The notes under the pieces were generated by a model, which had not been told where the DNA came from, searched no databases, and worked only from the letters and a program-made list of their open reading frames with translations. A DNA stretch of 64,000 nt from Thalassoglobus polymorphus (GTDB lineage Bacteria; Planctomycetota; Planctomycetia; Planctomycetales; Planctomycetaceae). The position numbers and the translations under genes are program-made. Each line of letters begins with the position of its first letter. Position 1 is the first letter of the stretch. The DNA lies in contig NZ_CP036267.1 in the NCBI RefSeq assembly GCF_007744255.1, positions 1,116,001 to 1,180,000 of the forward strand, read 5' to 3'. Of this stretch, positions 43,853 to 52,910 are shown in pieces.

Positions 43853-45271
43853 ATGATCAACGTCTCCGAGCAACGTCTGCAAACGACATGCCTGCTGTTT
43901 ATTGTCGCTGTGCTATCTTCGTTTGCCGCATATTGGCTCCGTCCGGTTCTGGTCCCGTTTGTTGTGGCGGTCTTCATTGTAAGCGGAGTTTCACCCATTC
44001 TTGAAGCATTGCAGCGTTCGGTCGCATCGACACGACTCATGGCTGCGGCGATTGCTTTCTTGGTGGGCTGTTTGCTCATCGCACTTCTGATGGGAGCTTT
44101 GTGGGCGTCGGTGGTTGATTTGGCAAAGAACGCTGGAGCGTATCAAAGACGCGTTGAAGAACTCATCACGGAAGCGCAAGACTACATTCCCTGGGAGACT
44201 TCCGAATCGGCTGATGAACCTTCGCGTAGGAAGAGGCTGTTGAGTCCTCGGTCTTCCATTCCTGCGAACTCTAAAGATGAAACTGAAACTGACGGCGATT
44301 CCGCTTCAGAGAAAATCACTGTGGCGAATGCAGACTCAAAGAACTCATCAGATGATTCCCCAGTTGAGAAGCCCTCACCGGAAGAGATCCTCATCAAAGA
44401 GACGTCTCCGTCCGAAGTCGCGTCGTCCCCCAGCGAGGAACCGACAGGCGAACCGGCGGATAAACTTGAGATTCCAGTCCATTTGGATGTGACTGTGTCT
44501 GAGAAAGATGGTGGCAACAGTTCTGGAAATCAACTCGAAAGCGATTCGTTGGACCGTGCCGTTTCGAATGAATTCGATGCGATCAAGGCGAGGAATCCCA
44601 TCGAAGGTTTCGAAGATTTTGTCACTCGCACTCTGAAGTCAGGCGTTTTTCATCTTTCTCAAGTGTTTCTGGAGATGATCTCAACGAGCTTGATTGTGTT
44701 GATTTATGTCTTCTTCCTGTTGCTTGGGGCTCCTGCGAGTCAAACATCCTCTCCCGTTTGGAGAGACCTCGATCGACAAATTCGGACGTATCTTTCTCTG
44801 AAGACTATCATTTCCCTCGTCACCGGATTCGCCTTTGGATTTGCCCTTTGGATCTTTGGAATCCCGATGGCGGTCGCTTTCGGCATGCTCGCTTTTCTGC
44901 TCAATTTCATTCCCAACATCGGTCCGATCATCGCCAGTTTGTTGCCTCTCCCGCTGATTCTGCTGGCTCCCGATGGAACGCTGCTGTGGATGGGAATGGC
45001 CATCACCGTGACGTTTGGGGTTCAATTTCTGAGCGGAAATGTGATCGAACCGAAGATCATGGGGCAGCAATCGGATTTGCATCCCATTGTGATTCTTCTC
45101 GCCTTGATGTTTTGGGGGATGCTGTGGGGGATTGTCGGAATGTTTCTGGCGACACCGATTACTGCCGCCATTCGGCTGGCGTTGCTTCAATTTGAACTGA
45201 CACGTCCTGTCGCTGAAGTGATGGCAGGGCGGCTTCCTGGAAAAGAAGAGACCACACCTTCGACGGCCTGA
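43853..45271 (+). CDS. AI-2E family transporter with large acidic insertion
   Basis: 472 residues. Membrane helices at about 13-30, 33-50, 62-90 (N-terminal part) and about 275-460 (C-terminal part) with the family blocks LVTGFAFGFALWIFGIPMAV and LNFIPNIGPIIAS. Between them, residues about 115-238 are an insertion of low complexity, dominated by Ser, Glu, Pro, Asp and Lys, where typical members have a short linker. Family members transport autoinducer-2, Na+/H+ or other small solutes; the substrate cannot be told. Start ATG 43853 is close to VSEQRLQTTCLLF, a usual N-terminus. Confidence 0.9.
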   Translation: MINVSEQRLQTTCLLFIVAVLSSFAAYWLRPVLVPFVVAVFIVSGVSPILEALQRSVASTRLMAAAIAFLVGCLLIALLMGALWASVVDLAKNAGAYQRRVEELITEAQDYIPWETSESADEPSRRKRLLSPRSSIPANSKDETETDGDSASEKITVANADSKNSSDDSPVEKPSPEEILIKETSPSEVASSPSEEPTGEPADKLEIPVHLDVTVSEKDGGNSSGNQLESDSLDRAVSNEFDAIKARNPIEGFEDFVTRTLKSGVFHLSQVFLEMISTSLIVLIYVFFLLLGAPASQTSSPVWRDLDRQIRTYLSLKTIISLVTGFAFGFALWIFGIPMAVAFGMLAFLLNFIPNIGPIIASLLPLPLILLAPDGTLLWMGMAITVTFGVQFLSGNVIEPKIMGQQSDLHPIVILLALMFWGMLWGIVGMFLATPITAAIRLALLQFELTRPVAEVMAGRLPGKEETTPSTA

Positions 45272-45653
45272 CACATTTGTAAATAACACATGTTTCGGAT
45301 TGCTGTCTTCGGGCAGTCTCATGACAGACAGCGATTTTGAAGCTGTCTCTTCGGCTGTACAGACCATCTCAGCGGGTGAGTGCGGTCTCGCAGGCGACCC
45401 GGTAACTGATCGTGGGGGAACTTCGCTTCTTGACGCATTGTTAGAATGCGAAGAATATTCAGTTTGGGGGACTCTTTCGATTCTTACCTAATCGTTACAG
45501 CCGGACTCACCCCACCTCTATTGTTAAGACTAATGGGGCGTCTCGGGTCGGGTTGTATCAAAGATGGCGATTGGTTCGATCATCACAGTTAGTTCGGCAG
45601 AACTTAGTTTGCCGTCTCACCTTGATATCACTCTGATGTACGGAAGATCGATC
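45272..45653. other. Upstream region of the porin gene
   Basis: 382 bases. A short inverted repeat CGCATT-GTTAG-AATGCG is present at 45434-45450; otherwise no gene. A 63-codon frame (45300-45491) has no Shine-Dalgarno or resemblance to known proteins. The interval probably contains the porin promoter. Confidence 0.5.
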
Positions 45654-47384
45654 ATGCATTTCGTCAATAAGAAGGCAATCGTTGCTCTTACCCTTGTGGC
45701 AGGGCTGGCCTTCTGTAATTTCAGCTCGGCCGAAGAACCGCAGAAACTTGATCCACAAGTTCAGGCTCTCATTCAAAGACTTGAAGCTGCCGAAAAGCAG
45801 ATTCAATCTCTCACGGTCGAACTCTCGGAAGTCAAAGAGGGACAGGTGGTCTCGCGACCGTTTCCAGAAACCTCCAAGGAGCCATCTCAGGTTCCTGTTC
45901 CCGCAGGCACGCTGCCGCTCGAAGTCGAAGGAATCTTTGGAAGTGAGCAGAGCGAGTTCGCTCTGGAAGCTGAGTCGGTTCGACCGCCGAGTGTGGAACA
46001 GACGTTTTTTCCGGCGGTCGGACAAGAGGAGCTTACTGCTTTCGAAGAAGCGATCACCACCCCAGACAATGTCGATCAGAGGCTCTCGGCGCTGGAAGAT
46101 GGTTGGAAAGAACTCGATAAGGCTTGGAGCAGCTTTGATTCTGCTCAGAAGAAAATGAAAGCAGACGCAGCCAAGAAGCCAACATTTCAGATTGGCGGAC
46201 GGATTCACGCAGATTACTGGGACTTCGTGAACTCCTCGCAAGGGATTAATAATTTTGAACACCCGGATATGATGCTTCCTAACTTTGGGGATCCACCAGA
46301 AGATCGGGCATTGTTCAGGCGTATTCGTCTCGAAATGAAGGGGGATATTCTTGAGACAATGCTCTGGAGAATTCAGGTCGATTTTAACAATCCTTCCAAC
46401 GCAGAAATCAAAGATGCGTACTTTGGCTTTAAAGAACTTCCACTGAATCAGCAGTTGCTGATTGGTAACCAGAAACGTCCACTAGGCTTGGATCACCTGA
46501 ACAGTAGCCGCTTTAACGTTTTCATGGAGCGACCATTCGTGGTTGAAGCCTTTAACGAAGATGCCCGCCGTCCGGGGATTGCGATGTATGGTTACAGTGA
46601 CGATGAAAGCTTGAACTGGCGTTACGGTGCCTACATGCTAGAAAGCGTTGCCCGTACCGGAAGGGTGATCGGTCAATCAAGTCAGATGAGCTTGAATGCC
46701 CGGGTCTCTGGAAGCCCCTGGTACGATAAGGCGTCTGGTGGGCGTGGGTACTTTCACTGGGGACTTGCTGGAATGGTTGCACGTCCAGATGGCGACCGGG
46801 ATGACTCCGATACGAACTTCAACGAAGCCCGATTTCGCACACGTGCCGCTACGAGAAGCGACAGACGCTGGCTGAATACCGATCGTATTGTTGGTGCAGA
46901 GAATTACGAAATTATTGGGCTGGAATCGATCTTTAATGTCGGTCCGTTTCAGGCTGTCAGTGAATACCAGCATACCTGGCTCCAGCGTGAGACTGGTGAG
47001 GATCTACAGTTCGGTGGAGCGTACTTTTACCTTTCCTATTTCCTGACCGGAGAACACATTCCTTACACGAGAACGTCAGGAACCATCGGTCGTGTGAAGC
47101 CGTTTGAGAACTTCTTCCTGGTCGACAATTGCTTCGGCGGACACAGCACCGGTTGGGGAGCCTGGAACGTCGCTGTTCGATACGACTATCTCGATCTGAG
47201 TGACAAAGACATTCTCGGAGGGGTCGGAACTGCCTGGACAACTGCTTTGAACTGGTACTGGACTCCGTATTCCAAAGTCCAGTTTGATGCCTCTTACGGA
47301 AAAATCAGAGATCACGAGCCGGTCGATGGATATACGGGGGGACACTATTTCCTCTTGGGTACCCGTTTCGCTGTTGATTTCTAG
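45654..47384 (+). CDS. Phosphate-selective porin O/P (OprP)-like outer-membrane protein
   Basis: 576 residues from ATG 45654, which begins the signal peptide (MHFVNKKAIVALTLVAGLAF, cleavage near SSAEE); the longer frame from 45564 precedes it without support. After a coiled-coil segment (about 30-60: QALIQRLEAAEKQIQSL) and an acidic Pro-rich linker comes the beta-barrel: FQIGGRIHADYWDF, DRALFRRIRLEMKGDILETM, FGFKELPLNQQLLIGNQKRP, DYLDLSDKDILGGVG, and a terminal aromatic residue FAVDF. Family members form anion/phosphate-selective pores. The TAG stop is supplied by a repeat copy. Confidence 0.9.
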   Translation: MHFVNKKAIVALTLVAGLAFCNFSSAEEPQKLDPQVQALIQRLEAAEKQIQSLTVELSEVKEGQVVSRPFPETSKEPSQVPVPAGTLPLEVEGIFGSEQSEFALEAESVRPPSVEQTFFPAVGQEELTAFEEAITTPDNVDQRLSALEDGWKELDKAWSSFDSAQKKMKADAAKKPTFQIGGRIHADYWDFVNSSQGINNFEHPDMMLPNFGDPPEDRALFRRIRLEMKGDILETMLWRIQVDFNNPSNAEIKDAYFGFKELPLNQQLLIGNQKRPLGLDHLNSSRFNVFMERPFVVEAFNEDARRPGIAMYGYSDDESLNWRYGAYMLESVARTGRVIGQSSQMSLNARVSGSPWYDKASGGRGYFHWGLAGMVARPDGDRDDSDTNFNEARFRTRAATRSDRRWLNTDRIVGAENYEIIGLESIFNVGPFQAVSEYQHTWLQRETGEDLQFGGAYFYLSYFLTGEHIPYTRTSGTIGRVKPFENFFLVDNCFGGHSTGWGAWNVAVRYDYLDLSDKDILGGVGTAWTTALNWYWTPYSKVQFDASYGKIRDHEPVDGYTGGHYFLLGTRFAVDF

Positions 47385-47440
47385 AGCTGGTCCAGGAATT
47401 TGAAAATGCTCTCTCAAACACTGAGATCAGCGACTCTTTC
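47381..47440 (-). repeat. Dispersed repeat, module M-like fragment at the porin stop codon
   Basis: CTAGAGCTGGTCCAGGAATTTG, AATGCTCTCTCAAACACTGAG match the blocks of module M in reverse orientation. The TAG of CTAGAGC (47382-47384) is the stop codon of the porin gene. Confidence 0.6.
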
Positions 47441-47677
47441 ACAAGTTTATAGACTGACTGAAATGCTTGTCTTGAATGCTTGGCTTGACCGTGAAGAACG
47501 ACTCGGCATCAGAAATATTCTGTACGCCATGTGGCGGAACGCAAGCAGCATTTCCGGAGATGTGTTTTCGTGGTCTGGGACGTCTTCCTCAGCAGGGAAG
47601 GCTCAGTTGAGTGTCACTGGACTCGCGGCTCAATCTCTTATTCGAAATTATCGTGTAGCCCCAATGGAGTTGAATAT

Positions 47678-48136
47678 ATGAAACTCATTCAATCGATACT
47701 GCTCTTCTCTTTGTTCGCCTCGCTTTCAACATCTGTTGAAGCTGGTTTGTTTTCGGTGAAAAGTAAGCCAGCCGGATGCTATGACAATGTCGAATGTGCT
47801 CCCTGCAGCTACACATGCTGCCCGGAAGTGAAGACAAAGAAAGTGAAAAAGCATTGCTGGGAAGTCGAATGCGAGCCGGTTTGCATTCCCGAAGTACAGT
47901 GTCCGCTGTTTAATTTCTTCCGAAAAAATAAATGCGAGCCTTGCAATGAAGTCGATGTCTACGGACGCCCGCTAAGCAGTTTGCGTGCAAAGGTCCGTGT
48001 GGTCAAGAAGTTGAAAAAGGTTGAATATGAATGTGAGGAATGCGTCGTAGAGTGGAACGTTCAATGTCTTTCAGCAGGGAGTCGCAAGTCCAGAGACACG
48101 ACTGGAGTGGAGTCGGGCTGCTGTCAAATTCGCTGA
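47678..48136 (+). CDS. Small secreted cysteine-rich protein
   Basis: 152 residues from ATG 47678, which opens a clear signal peptide (MKLIQSILLFSLFASLSTSVEAGLF). The mature part has about 18 cysteines, several in CC or CxxC pairs (CAPCSYTCCPEVK, CWEVECEPVC, CEPCNEVD, CEECVVEW), with many lysines, and ends GCCQIR. Similar Cys-rich proteins are common in planctomycetes but have no assigned function; extracellular disulfide-stabilised matrix or metal binding are possibilities. A strong terminator follows 41 bases downstream, so it is probably transcribed alone. Confidence 0.8.
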   Translation: MKLIQSILLFSLFASLSTSVEAGLFSVKSKPAGCYDNVECAPCSYTCCPEVKTKKVKKHCWEVECEPVCIPEVQCPLFNFFRKNKCEPCNEVDVYGRPLSSLRAKVRVVKKLKKVEYECEECVVEWNVQCLSAGSRKSRDTTGVESGCCQIR

Positions 48137-48177
48137 TCGAATTTGATGAGTTGCGATGAAGTATTGACTCAACGAAA

Positions 48178-48212
48178 AGAAGCCCGACCAGATGAGAGGT
48201 CGGGCTTCTTTT
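48178..48212 (+). terminator. Rho-independent terminator after the Cys-rich protein gene
   Basis: A perfect 12-bp stem AGAAGCCCGACC / GGTCGGGCTTCT with an 8-base loop, followed by a TTT run. Right after the gene end at 48136. Typical intrinsic terminator for the plus strand. Confidence 0.93.
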
Positions 48213-48316
48213 GTAATAGGAGAACTGTTTGGGGCACGCTGTTCCAAGGGGCCAGCGTTTAAAGACCAATGGATACTTAAGTCACTCTCGTGGCGGCGAT
48301 GTTACTGCAGACCAAC

Positions 48317-48333
48317 CGAGAAAGATGCTCTAG
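48317..48333 (+). repeat. Right tip of the dispersed repeat
   Basis: CGAGAAAGATGCTCTAG corresponds to the last 16 to 17 bases of module P. The embedded CTA is the stop codon (TAG on the minus strand, 48330-48332) of the gene that follows. Only this tip remains. Confidence 0.5.
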
Positions 48334-48983
48334 TTGTAGTAAGGATTTGAACCGTTTGGTTGATTGATGGTGTTCCCGTAGGCTGGGAATGTTGTGGGTT
48401 GGTAAACAGGCGAGGTCGGAGCGTTGTACTGGACCTGCGAATTGTTGAACGGAATCGTTGAGTTTCCGTAATTCGTGGGTGTTCTGTATCGATCTTGTGA
48501 AAGTGGTGAGTTAAGGAAGTAGCCGTTCTGGTACTGACCAACTCCTGTCGTTCCGGTTTGACACTGGCCATTCACACAGTTCACCTGGTTGATGTATGGG
48601 GAGTATTGTCCGTTTACGTAACCTTGTGTGTACTGGCCGTTTGCCTGGTGTTGAAGGTGGTTGCACTGTCCGTTTGCACAAGCTGCGGGAAGTCCCACTG
48701 TTGAGTTGATCGGGTATTGAGTCTGGCTGCCGTACGTGGAGTTCGAATAGTTTTGGCAAGGCAGAGTGGAACTGGCTGGCTGAGTGTATTGGTATTGAGT
48801 TTGGTAAATGTTTTGACTCGGCTGTGAGTATTGGTAATTGCTCGGTGTGACCCCATAATTCGGCTGGCTCACGTTGTGGTTTGACTTAAAGGGATTGAAG
48901 ATCCCAAGGAAGTCCTGTGCGTTTGCTGCTGTTGCTGAGGTGAAAATGATCAGGGATGTCAAGATATTTGTGGAGTAACTCAT
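48330..48983 (-). CDS. Secreted Asn/Gln/Tyr-rich repetitive protein
   Basis: 217 residues with a signal peptide (ILTSLIIFTSATAANA, then QDFLG). The mature protein is dominated by Asn, Gln, Tyr, Pro, Ser and Thr with imperfect repeats: YSQPSQNIYQTQYQYTQP and several NGQY/NGQC units, including two CANGQC-type pairs (CANGQC, CVNGQC). No known domain. Low-complexity polar secreted proteins of this sort are often matrix, fibre or phase-separating material; function here is unknown. It is convergent with the Cys-rich secreted gene and shares the intergenic terminator region. The stop codon lies in the repeat tip. Confidence 0.75.
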   Translation of the reverse strand: MSYSTNILTSLIIFTSATAANAQDFLGIFNPFKSNHNVSQPNYGVTPSNYQYSQPSQNIYQTQYQYTQPASSTLPCQNYSNSTYGSQTQYPINSTVGLPAACANGQCNHLQHQANGQYTQGYVNGQYSPYINQVNCVNGQCQTGTTGVGQYQNGYFLNSPLSQDRYRTPTNYGNSTIPFNNSQVQYNAPTSPVYQPTTFPAYGNTINQPNGSNPYYN

Positions 48984-49446
48984 AGTGAACGATTCCTTTT
49001 GGAATTTTAGTTGGTCTGTTTCACGACTTGTGAAATCCAGAACTGTTCACCATCCTTTGTGTGCTCAGAGGGCTTGATTTGCAGTCCGATCATTCCGACG
49101 AGGTCGGTGCGATCTTGTTTTCCGAGAGTCGTCTCGTTCCGTGCAAATTGAATGTCTCTGAATGAATCGCTGTCTTAGCGATGACAACTCAGCACTTCTC
49201 ACTTTTCTGTTGAAGTCGTGTTGTGCTGCGTTTGATAACTCTTCATAAAGCAGCCGGTGTGCCAAAGCTCGAAAGACCGTTTTACAGGCGAAAACACCCT
49301 CCAGCTTCTCCTAGGTTACCTAACCTGACGGTGCTCCGGTGTCACTCTGATTTGCTTTGTCGTCGCTACGATCACAAAAGTGATCGCGAAATTGACACAG
49401 GATTTGATATGATTTCCTGATCTCTATCGCGCAAAGGAATCTTGTG
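48984..49446. other. Divergent promoter interval
   Basis: 463 bases between the divergent secreted-protein gene and the sulfatase gene. No gene and no repeat copy recognised. A TTGACA hexamer at 49392-49397 lacks a -10 at normal spacing, so I do not call a promoter. Confidence 0.5.
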
Positions 49447-50862
49447 ATGTTATTTCAATTGCGACAGGTGTCGTTCTGGCTTGTTTTGGTCTCGTTGATT
49501 GTTTCAAAGGCCGAAGCCAAAAACGTGTTACTTCTGATTTCGGATAACCAAACCTGGCACGATGTCGGTTGTTATGGGAATGAGGTTGTCCTCACGCCGA
49601 ATTTAGATCGGCTGGCGTCGGAGGGAGTTCGGTTTCGGCAAGCTTTCGCGACAACGGCTTCTTGCGGTCCAAGCCGGGCGGTGATTTACTCCGGGCTCTT
49701 GACTCACTCCAACGGTCAGTACGCACATCCACATGCGGAGCACAATCAGCAAATTCGTCCAACTGTGACGACCGTCTTCGAGAGGCTAAAGAAGAAGGGA
49801 TACCGAACCGGTTTGATCGGCAAGGATCACATCAAGCCGATGGAGAAATATCCGATCGACTTCAAGCCGAGAGGGAGTTCACGAGATGTCGTCTGGATGG
49901 CGAAGCAGGCCGAAGAGTTTTTGAACACTAAGAGTAGTAGCGGGAGCGGAGAGAGCGAGCCCTTCTTCCTTGTCCTTTCGTTTTCCGATCCGCATCCGAC
50001 TTCACGCGATGGGGTCGGTTGGGGAGCGGTCCGAGATTACCCGGGATATCAGACGCTGAAGTATGATCCCGATGACATCACCGTTCCCGGATTTCTGCCG
50101 GACACCGCGGAGGTTCGCGAAAGCATTGCCGGATACTATCAACAGATCAGCCGGATGGATTTTGGAGTTGGCTTGGCACTGCAGGCTTTGGAGAAATCTG
50201 GAACTGCGGACGAGACACTGGTCATCTTTATTTCGGATCACGGAACTTCTGAACCGGGGGCGATGGGGACTCATTACGAACCTGGAGTCCGTGTCCCGTT
50301 CATTGTTCGGACACCGAACGCAAAAGCAGGGCATGTCAATGAGGCGCTTGTTGCCTTCACGGATATTACCCCGACGATTCTCGATTGGACCGGAACGGAT
50401 TTCGATACGAGTGAAGTCCATGGCCGAAGTTTTCTTCCGATACTCAATCAGCAAGATCCTCCGGAATGGCGGTCGGCGCTGCTGAGCCATGTTGCGCATG
50501 ATGTCTTTGCCAACTATCCAATGCGAACGCTTCGCCATCCGCGATATAAGTTGATCTGGAATGTGACCTGGCAAGCAGAGTACCCACTTCCAATTGACAC
50601 TTACGAGCGGCGACTCTGGGACGGCATCCGAAAGAACGCAGCGACTCACATTGGCCCGAGAACCGTCGAACAGTTTTTGAATCGACCACAGTTGGAACTG
50701 TACGATCTTCAGGCGGACCCGTGGGAAACCAGGAATCTTGCCGATGAACCAGAACATGCCAGCCGCAAAGCTGCGATGGTGAACGAGCTGGTTTCGAAAC
50801 TGGAGAAGCAGGGTGACCCGTGGCTGAGAAAATATCGCCCAGGAACTCTTTCGCAAAGATAA
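49447..50862 (+). CDS. Secreted sulfatase, Cys-type (possibly heparan N-sulfatase-like)
   Basis: 471 residues from ATG 49447 (a GTG precedes it by one codon). Signal peptide LRQVSFWLVLVSLIVSKAEA. The formylglycine site is CGPSR (TTASCGPSRAVIYSGL), so a formylglycine-generating enzyme is needed. Metal and active-site blocks: LLISDNQTWHDVGCYGN, the late ISDHGTSEPG and PFIVRTPN. The DNQTWHDVGCYGN wording resembles N-sulfoglucosamine sulfohydrolases (S1_8), suggesting sulfated glycosaminoglycan as substrate; that is tentative. Planctomycetes carry many sulfatases for marine polysaccharides. No partner gene is adjacent. Confidence 0.92.
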   Translation: MLFQLRQVSFWLVLVSLIVSKAEAKNVLLLISDNQTWHDVGCYGNEVVLTPNLDRLASEGVRFRQAFATTASCGPSRAVIYSGLLTHSNGQYAHPHAEHNQQIRPTVTTVFERLKKKGYRTGLIGKDHIKPMEKYPIDFKPRGSSRDVVWMAKQAEEFLNTKSSSGSGESEPFFLVLSFSDPHPTSRDGVGWGAVRDYPGYQTLKYDPDDITVPGFLPDTAEVRESIAGYYQQISRMDFGVGLALQALEKSGTADETLVIFISDHGTSEPGAMGTHYEPGVRVPFIVRTPNAKAGHVNEALVAFTDITPTILDWTGTDFDTSEVHGRSFLPILNQQDPPEWRSALLSHVAHDVFANYPMRTLRHPRYKLIWNVTWQAEYPLPIDTYERRLWDGIRKNAATHIGPRTVEQFLNRPQLELYDLQADPWETRNLADEPEHASRKAAMVNELVSKLEKQGDPWLRKYRPGTLSQR

Positions 50863-50942
50863 GTCTCGCTGCGGAAGGGGGCTCTCGATCAAGGTGACGC
50901 TACGCATTCACTTCGAAGAAGAGAGCAACTGTTTCTTCGCCA

Positions 50943-51128
50943 TCAAACGAGAGCCGATTCTGAGATTGAACCTGCCCGCAATGCTGTTTTGATGAAGTGT
51001 GGCTGCGATTCCAAAAACTTTTCCAGCGTTTCTGTTCGCGAATACGTACTCTGTGTCATAGATCCCTTCCGATATTGAATCACGCGATATTCGGCCACAG
51101 AATAATCTTGGTTTTTGAGATTCATCAT
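50943..51128 (-). CDS. Possible small protein on the strand opposite to its neighbours
   Basis: About 61 residues from ATG 51128 (a TTG at 51152 would add 8). Composition is even and helix-like (QDYSVAEYRVIQYRKG, ETLEKFLESQPHFIKTAL), unlike typical chance frames. It lies alone in the otherwise gene-free 50863-51268 interval between sulfatase and transglutaminase genes, with no clear Shine-Dalgarno and no known family. Treat as unproven. Confidence 0.35.
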   Translation of the reverse strand: MMNLKNQDYSVAEYRVIQYRKGSMTQSTYSRTETLEKFLESQPHFIKTALRAGSISESALV

Positions 51129-51268
51129 TTGATATGTACAGTTTGGATACAAGTTCCGGTGGAGCGAGTGCTCGTGCGGAAAAAGGTCTGGGCTACTTCA
51201 GCCTGGTAATTCCTGATAGAATTGGTCTCGTTTTTAAACCGTCAAGCTGACCAGTGAGTCGACACGCT

Positions 51269-52780
51269 ATGCCTTGCCTCCCATTCCGTTGCTCAGCTCT
51301 CTTTGCCCTCGTTCTGTTTTCATTAGCTCTTCCTTTGGGGCAGGAGATTCAGGCACAAGAGACTGTAAAGACTGATCTTGAAGAGACTTGGCAGACAATC
51401 TGGAGTCAGGACCAGCGAGTTGGTTACTCGCATTCGACATCGTCCGAGAAAAAAGTCGAGGGCGAAACAATCTTCGTTACCGATACTTTGCTCTCGATGA
51501 CATTTAATCGCTTCGGTCAAACGCTCAGTATTCGGCAGCAGTCGCATGTCGAAGAGACTGAAGATGGGAAGCTCCTCCGCTTCAGCTCGACAATGGAAAA
51601 TCCTCCGAACAGTAAAACTGTCACATCTGGATTTTTGCAAGGGGCTGAGATCAAGCTCACCAGTAAAGTCGCTGGCCGGTCGACCACAAAAACGATCTCA
51701 GGAATGGAAGATGTTTTCTCGCTCAGTTGGCCTGAACGCATCATTCAAGAGGGCAAGCTCAATAGAGGCGAGCCTCAAACGTTTGAAGTCTTCGCACCAC
51801 AAATTGGAAACAAGGCGACGATCACAGTGGAGTACAGCAAAGATGTTCCACTTCCGAAAAAAGGAGCCTTTCACCGCGAGGTGACCTTGAAGGAGAAATT
51901 TGGTGGCGCCCCGCCGATTGAATCGATCATTACATGTGACCAAGACTGGTCGTTTATCAAAGTGTCGATGCCGTTGCTGAAGATGGAAATGCGAACAGCC
52001 ACCGAAGATGAAGCGCTCGCACCGATTGGCGAGCACGAATTTGACCTCGCGACTGATACCATGGTTCGCGTTTCTGGAATGCAAAACGTTCAGCAGGCGA
52101 AGAGTGTCACTTACCGCATCGAAGTCGATGGTGCGAATCCGGCGGAGATCTTTGAGGAGTCAGACACTCAGAAAATCCGGGTGATTAATGACGAAACGAT
52201 TGAACTGACGGTCAGCAAGAAAGCGTTGAAGAATTATCCCCGGCTCGAGGGGGAATCAACTTCTCCGGCGGATTTATTCATGCAGGCGAGCCAATACCTT
52301 GAATGTGAAGCTCCGATTCTCGTGTCACTCGCCAGCAAAGTGAACGAGGGGGAGTCTGTGGCTGAAACGTCGGTGGCTTTGGAAAAGTTTGTTAAGAATT
52401 ATGTCTCCGACAAAAACTTCTCGACAGCGATGGCAACAGCTGCGGAAGTTGCAGAGAGCAAGGCAGGGGACTGTACCGAACATGCGGTCTTGCTGGCAGC
52501 TTTGTTGCGAATTAAAGAAATCCCTTCGCGAGTCGCAATTGGCTTCGTCTATTCCGCACCTCACAAAGCGTTTGTAGGACACATGTGGACAGAGGCCTGG
52601 TTGAACGAACAATGGGTTCCGCTGGATGCCACACTCGGGCAAGGTGGGACAGGATGTGGACATCTTACCATTACAACGTCGAGCCTCTCCGACGATGATG
52701 CTGCTCCAGCAGCTTCCTTTTTGCCAATGATTCACCTGTTGGGGCGAACGAAAATTGAGATTGTCAGCACCGAAAAATAA
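51269..52780 (+). CDS. Secreted transglutaminase-like protein
   Basis: 503 residues from ATG 51269, opening with a signal peptide (MPCLPFRCSALFALVLFSLA, then LPLGQEIQAQE); GTG 51254 is possible. The N-terminal ~310 residues form an unfamiliar beta-rich domain (SQDQRVGYSHSTSSEKK, MTFNRFGQTLSIRQQSHVEE). The C-terminal part has the papain-like transglutaminase triad: Cys in AGDCTEHAVLLAALLR, His in FVGHMWTEAWLN and Asp in VPLDATLGQGG. Such bacterial proteins are thought to act as proteases or cross-linking enzymes outside the cytoplasm. Substrate unknown. No obvious operon partner. Confidence 0.87.
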   Translation: MPCLPFRCSALFALVLFSLALPLGQEIQAQETVKTDLEETWQTIWSQDQRVGYSHSTSSEKKVEGETIFVTDTLLSMTFNRFGQTLSIRQQSHVEETEDGKLLRFSSTMENPPNSKTVTSGFLQGAEIKLTSKVAGRSTTKTISGMEDVFSLSWPERIIQEGKLNRGEPQTFEVFAPQIGNKATITVEYSKDVPLPKKGAFHREVTLKEKFGGAPPIESIITCDQDWSFIKVSMPLLKMEMRTATEDEALAPIGEHEFDLATDTMVRVSGMQNVQQAKSVTYRIEVDGANPAEIFEESDTQKIRVINDETIELTVSKKALKNYPRLEGESTSPADLFMQASQYLECEAPILVSLASKVNEGESVAETSVALEKFVKNYVSDKNFSTAMATAAEVAESKAGDCTEHAVLLAALLRIKEIPSRVAIGFVYSAPHKAFVGHMWTEAWLNEQWVPLDATLGQGGTGCGHLTITTSSLSDDDAAPAASFLPMIHLLGRTKIEIVSTEK

Positions 52781-52910
52781 TGAGCAGAAGGAGAACTCTG
52801 CCTGAATCTTTTCTGCGTCATGGTTAAACCGTGGAGCGAATTCGATACAATGTTGCCTGTAGCGAATTTGAAATTCATTCAGGTCGACAGATCGAGATAA
52901 AGAAATATCA

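Noticed and set aside
44681-45367. 228-codon antisense frame to the AI-2E gene
   Set aside because: Shadow of the real gene; biased to His, Gln, Arg as antisense frames are.
45300-45491. 63-codon plus-strand frame upstream of the porin
   Set aside because: No Shine-Dalgarno or similarity; probable promoter region.
47400-47681. 93-codon plus-strand frame before the Cys-rich gene
   Set aside because: Begins in a repeat fragment, overlaps the start of the better-supported secreted-protein gene and shows no domain.
49392-49413. TTGACA plus TATGAT as promoter of the sulfatase
   Set aside because: Spacing of only 10 bases is far from 16-18; not called.
50002-50907. 301-codon antisense frame in the sulfatase gene
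   Set aside because: Shadow of the sulfatase, which has full motifs on the plus strand.
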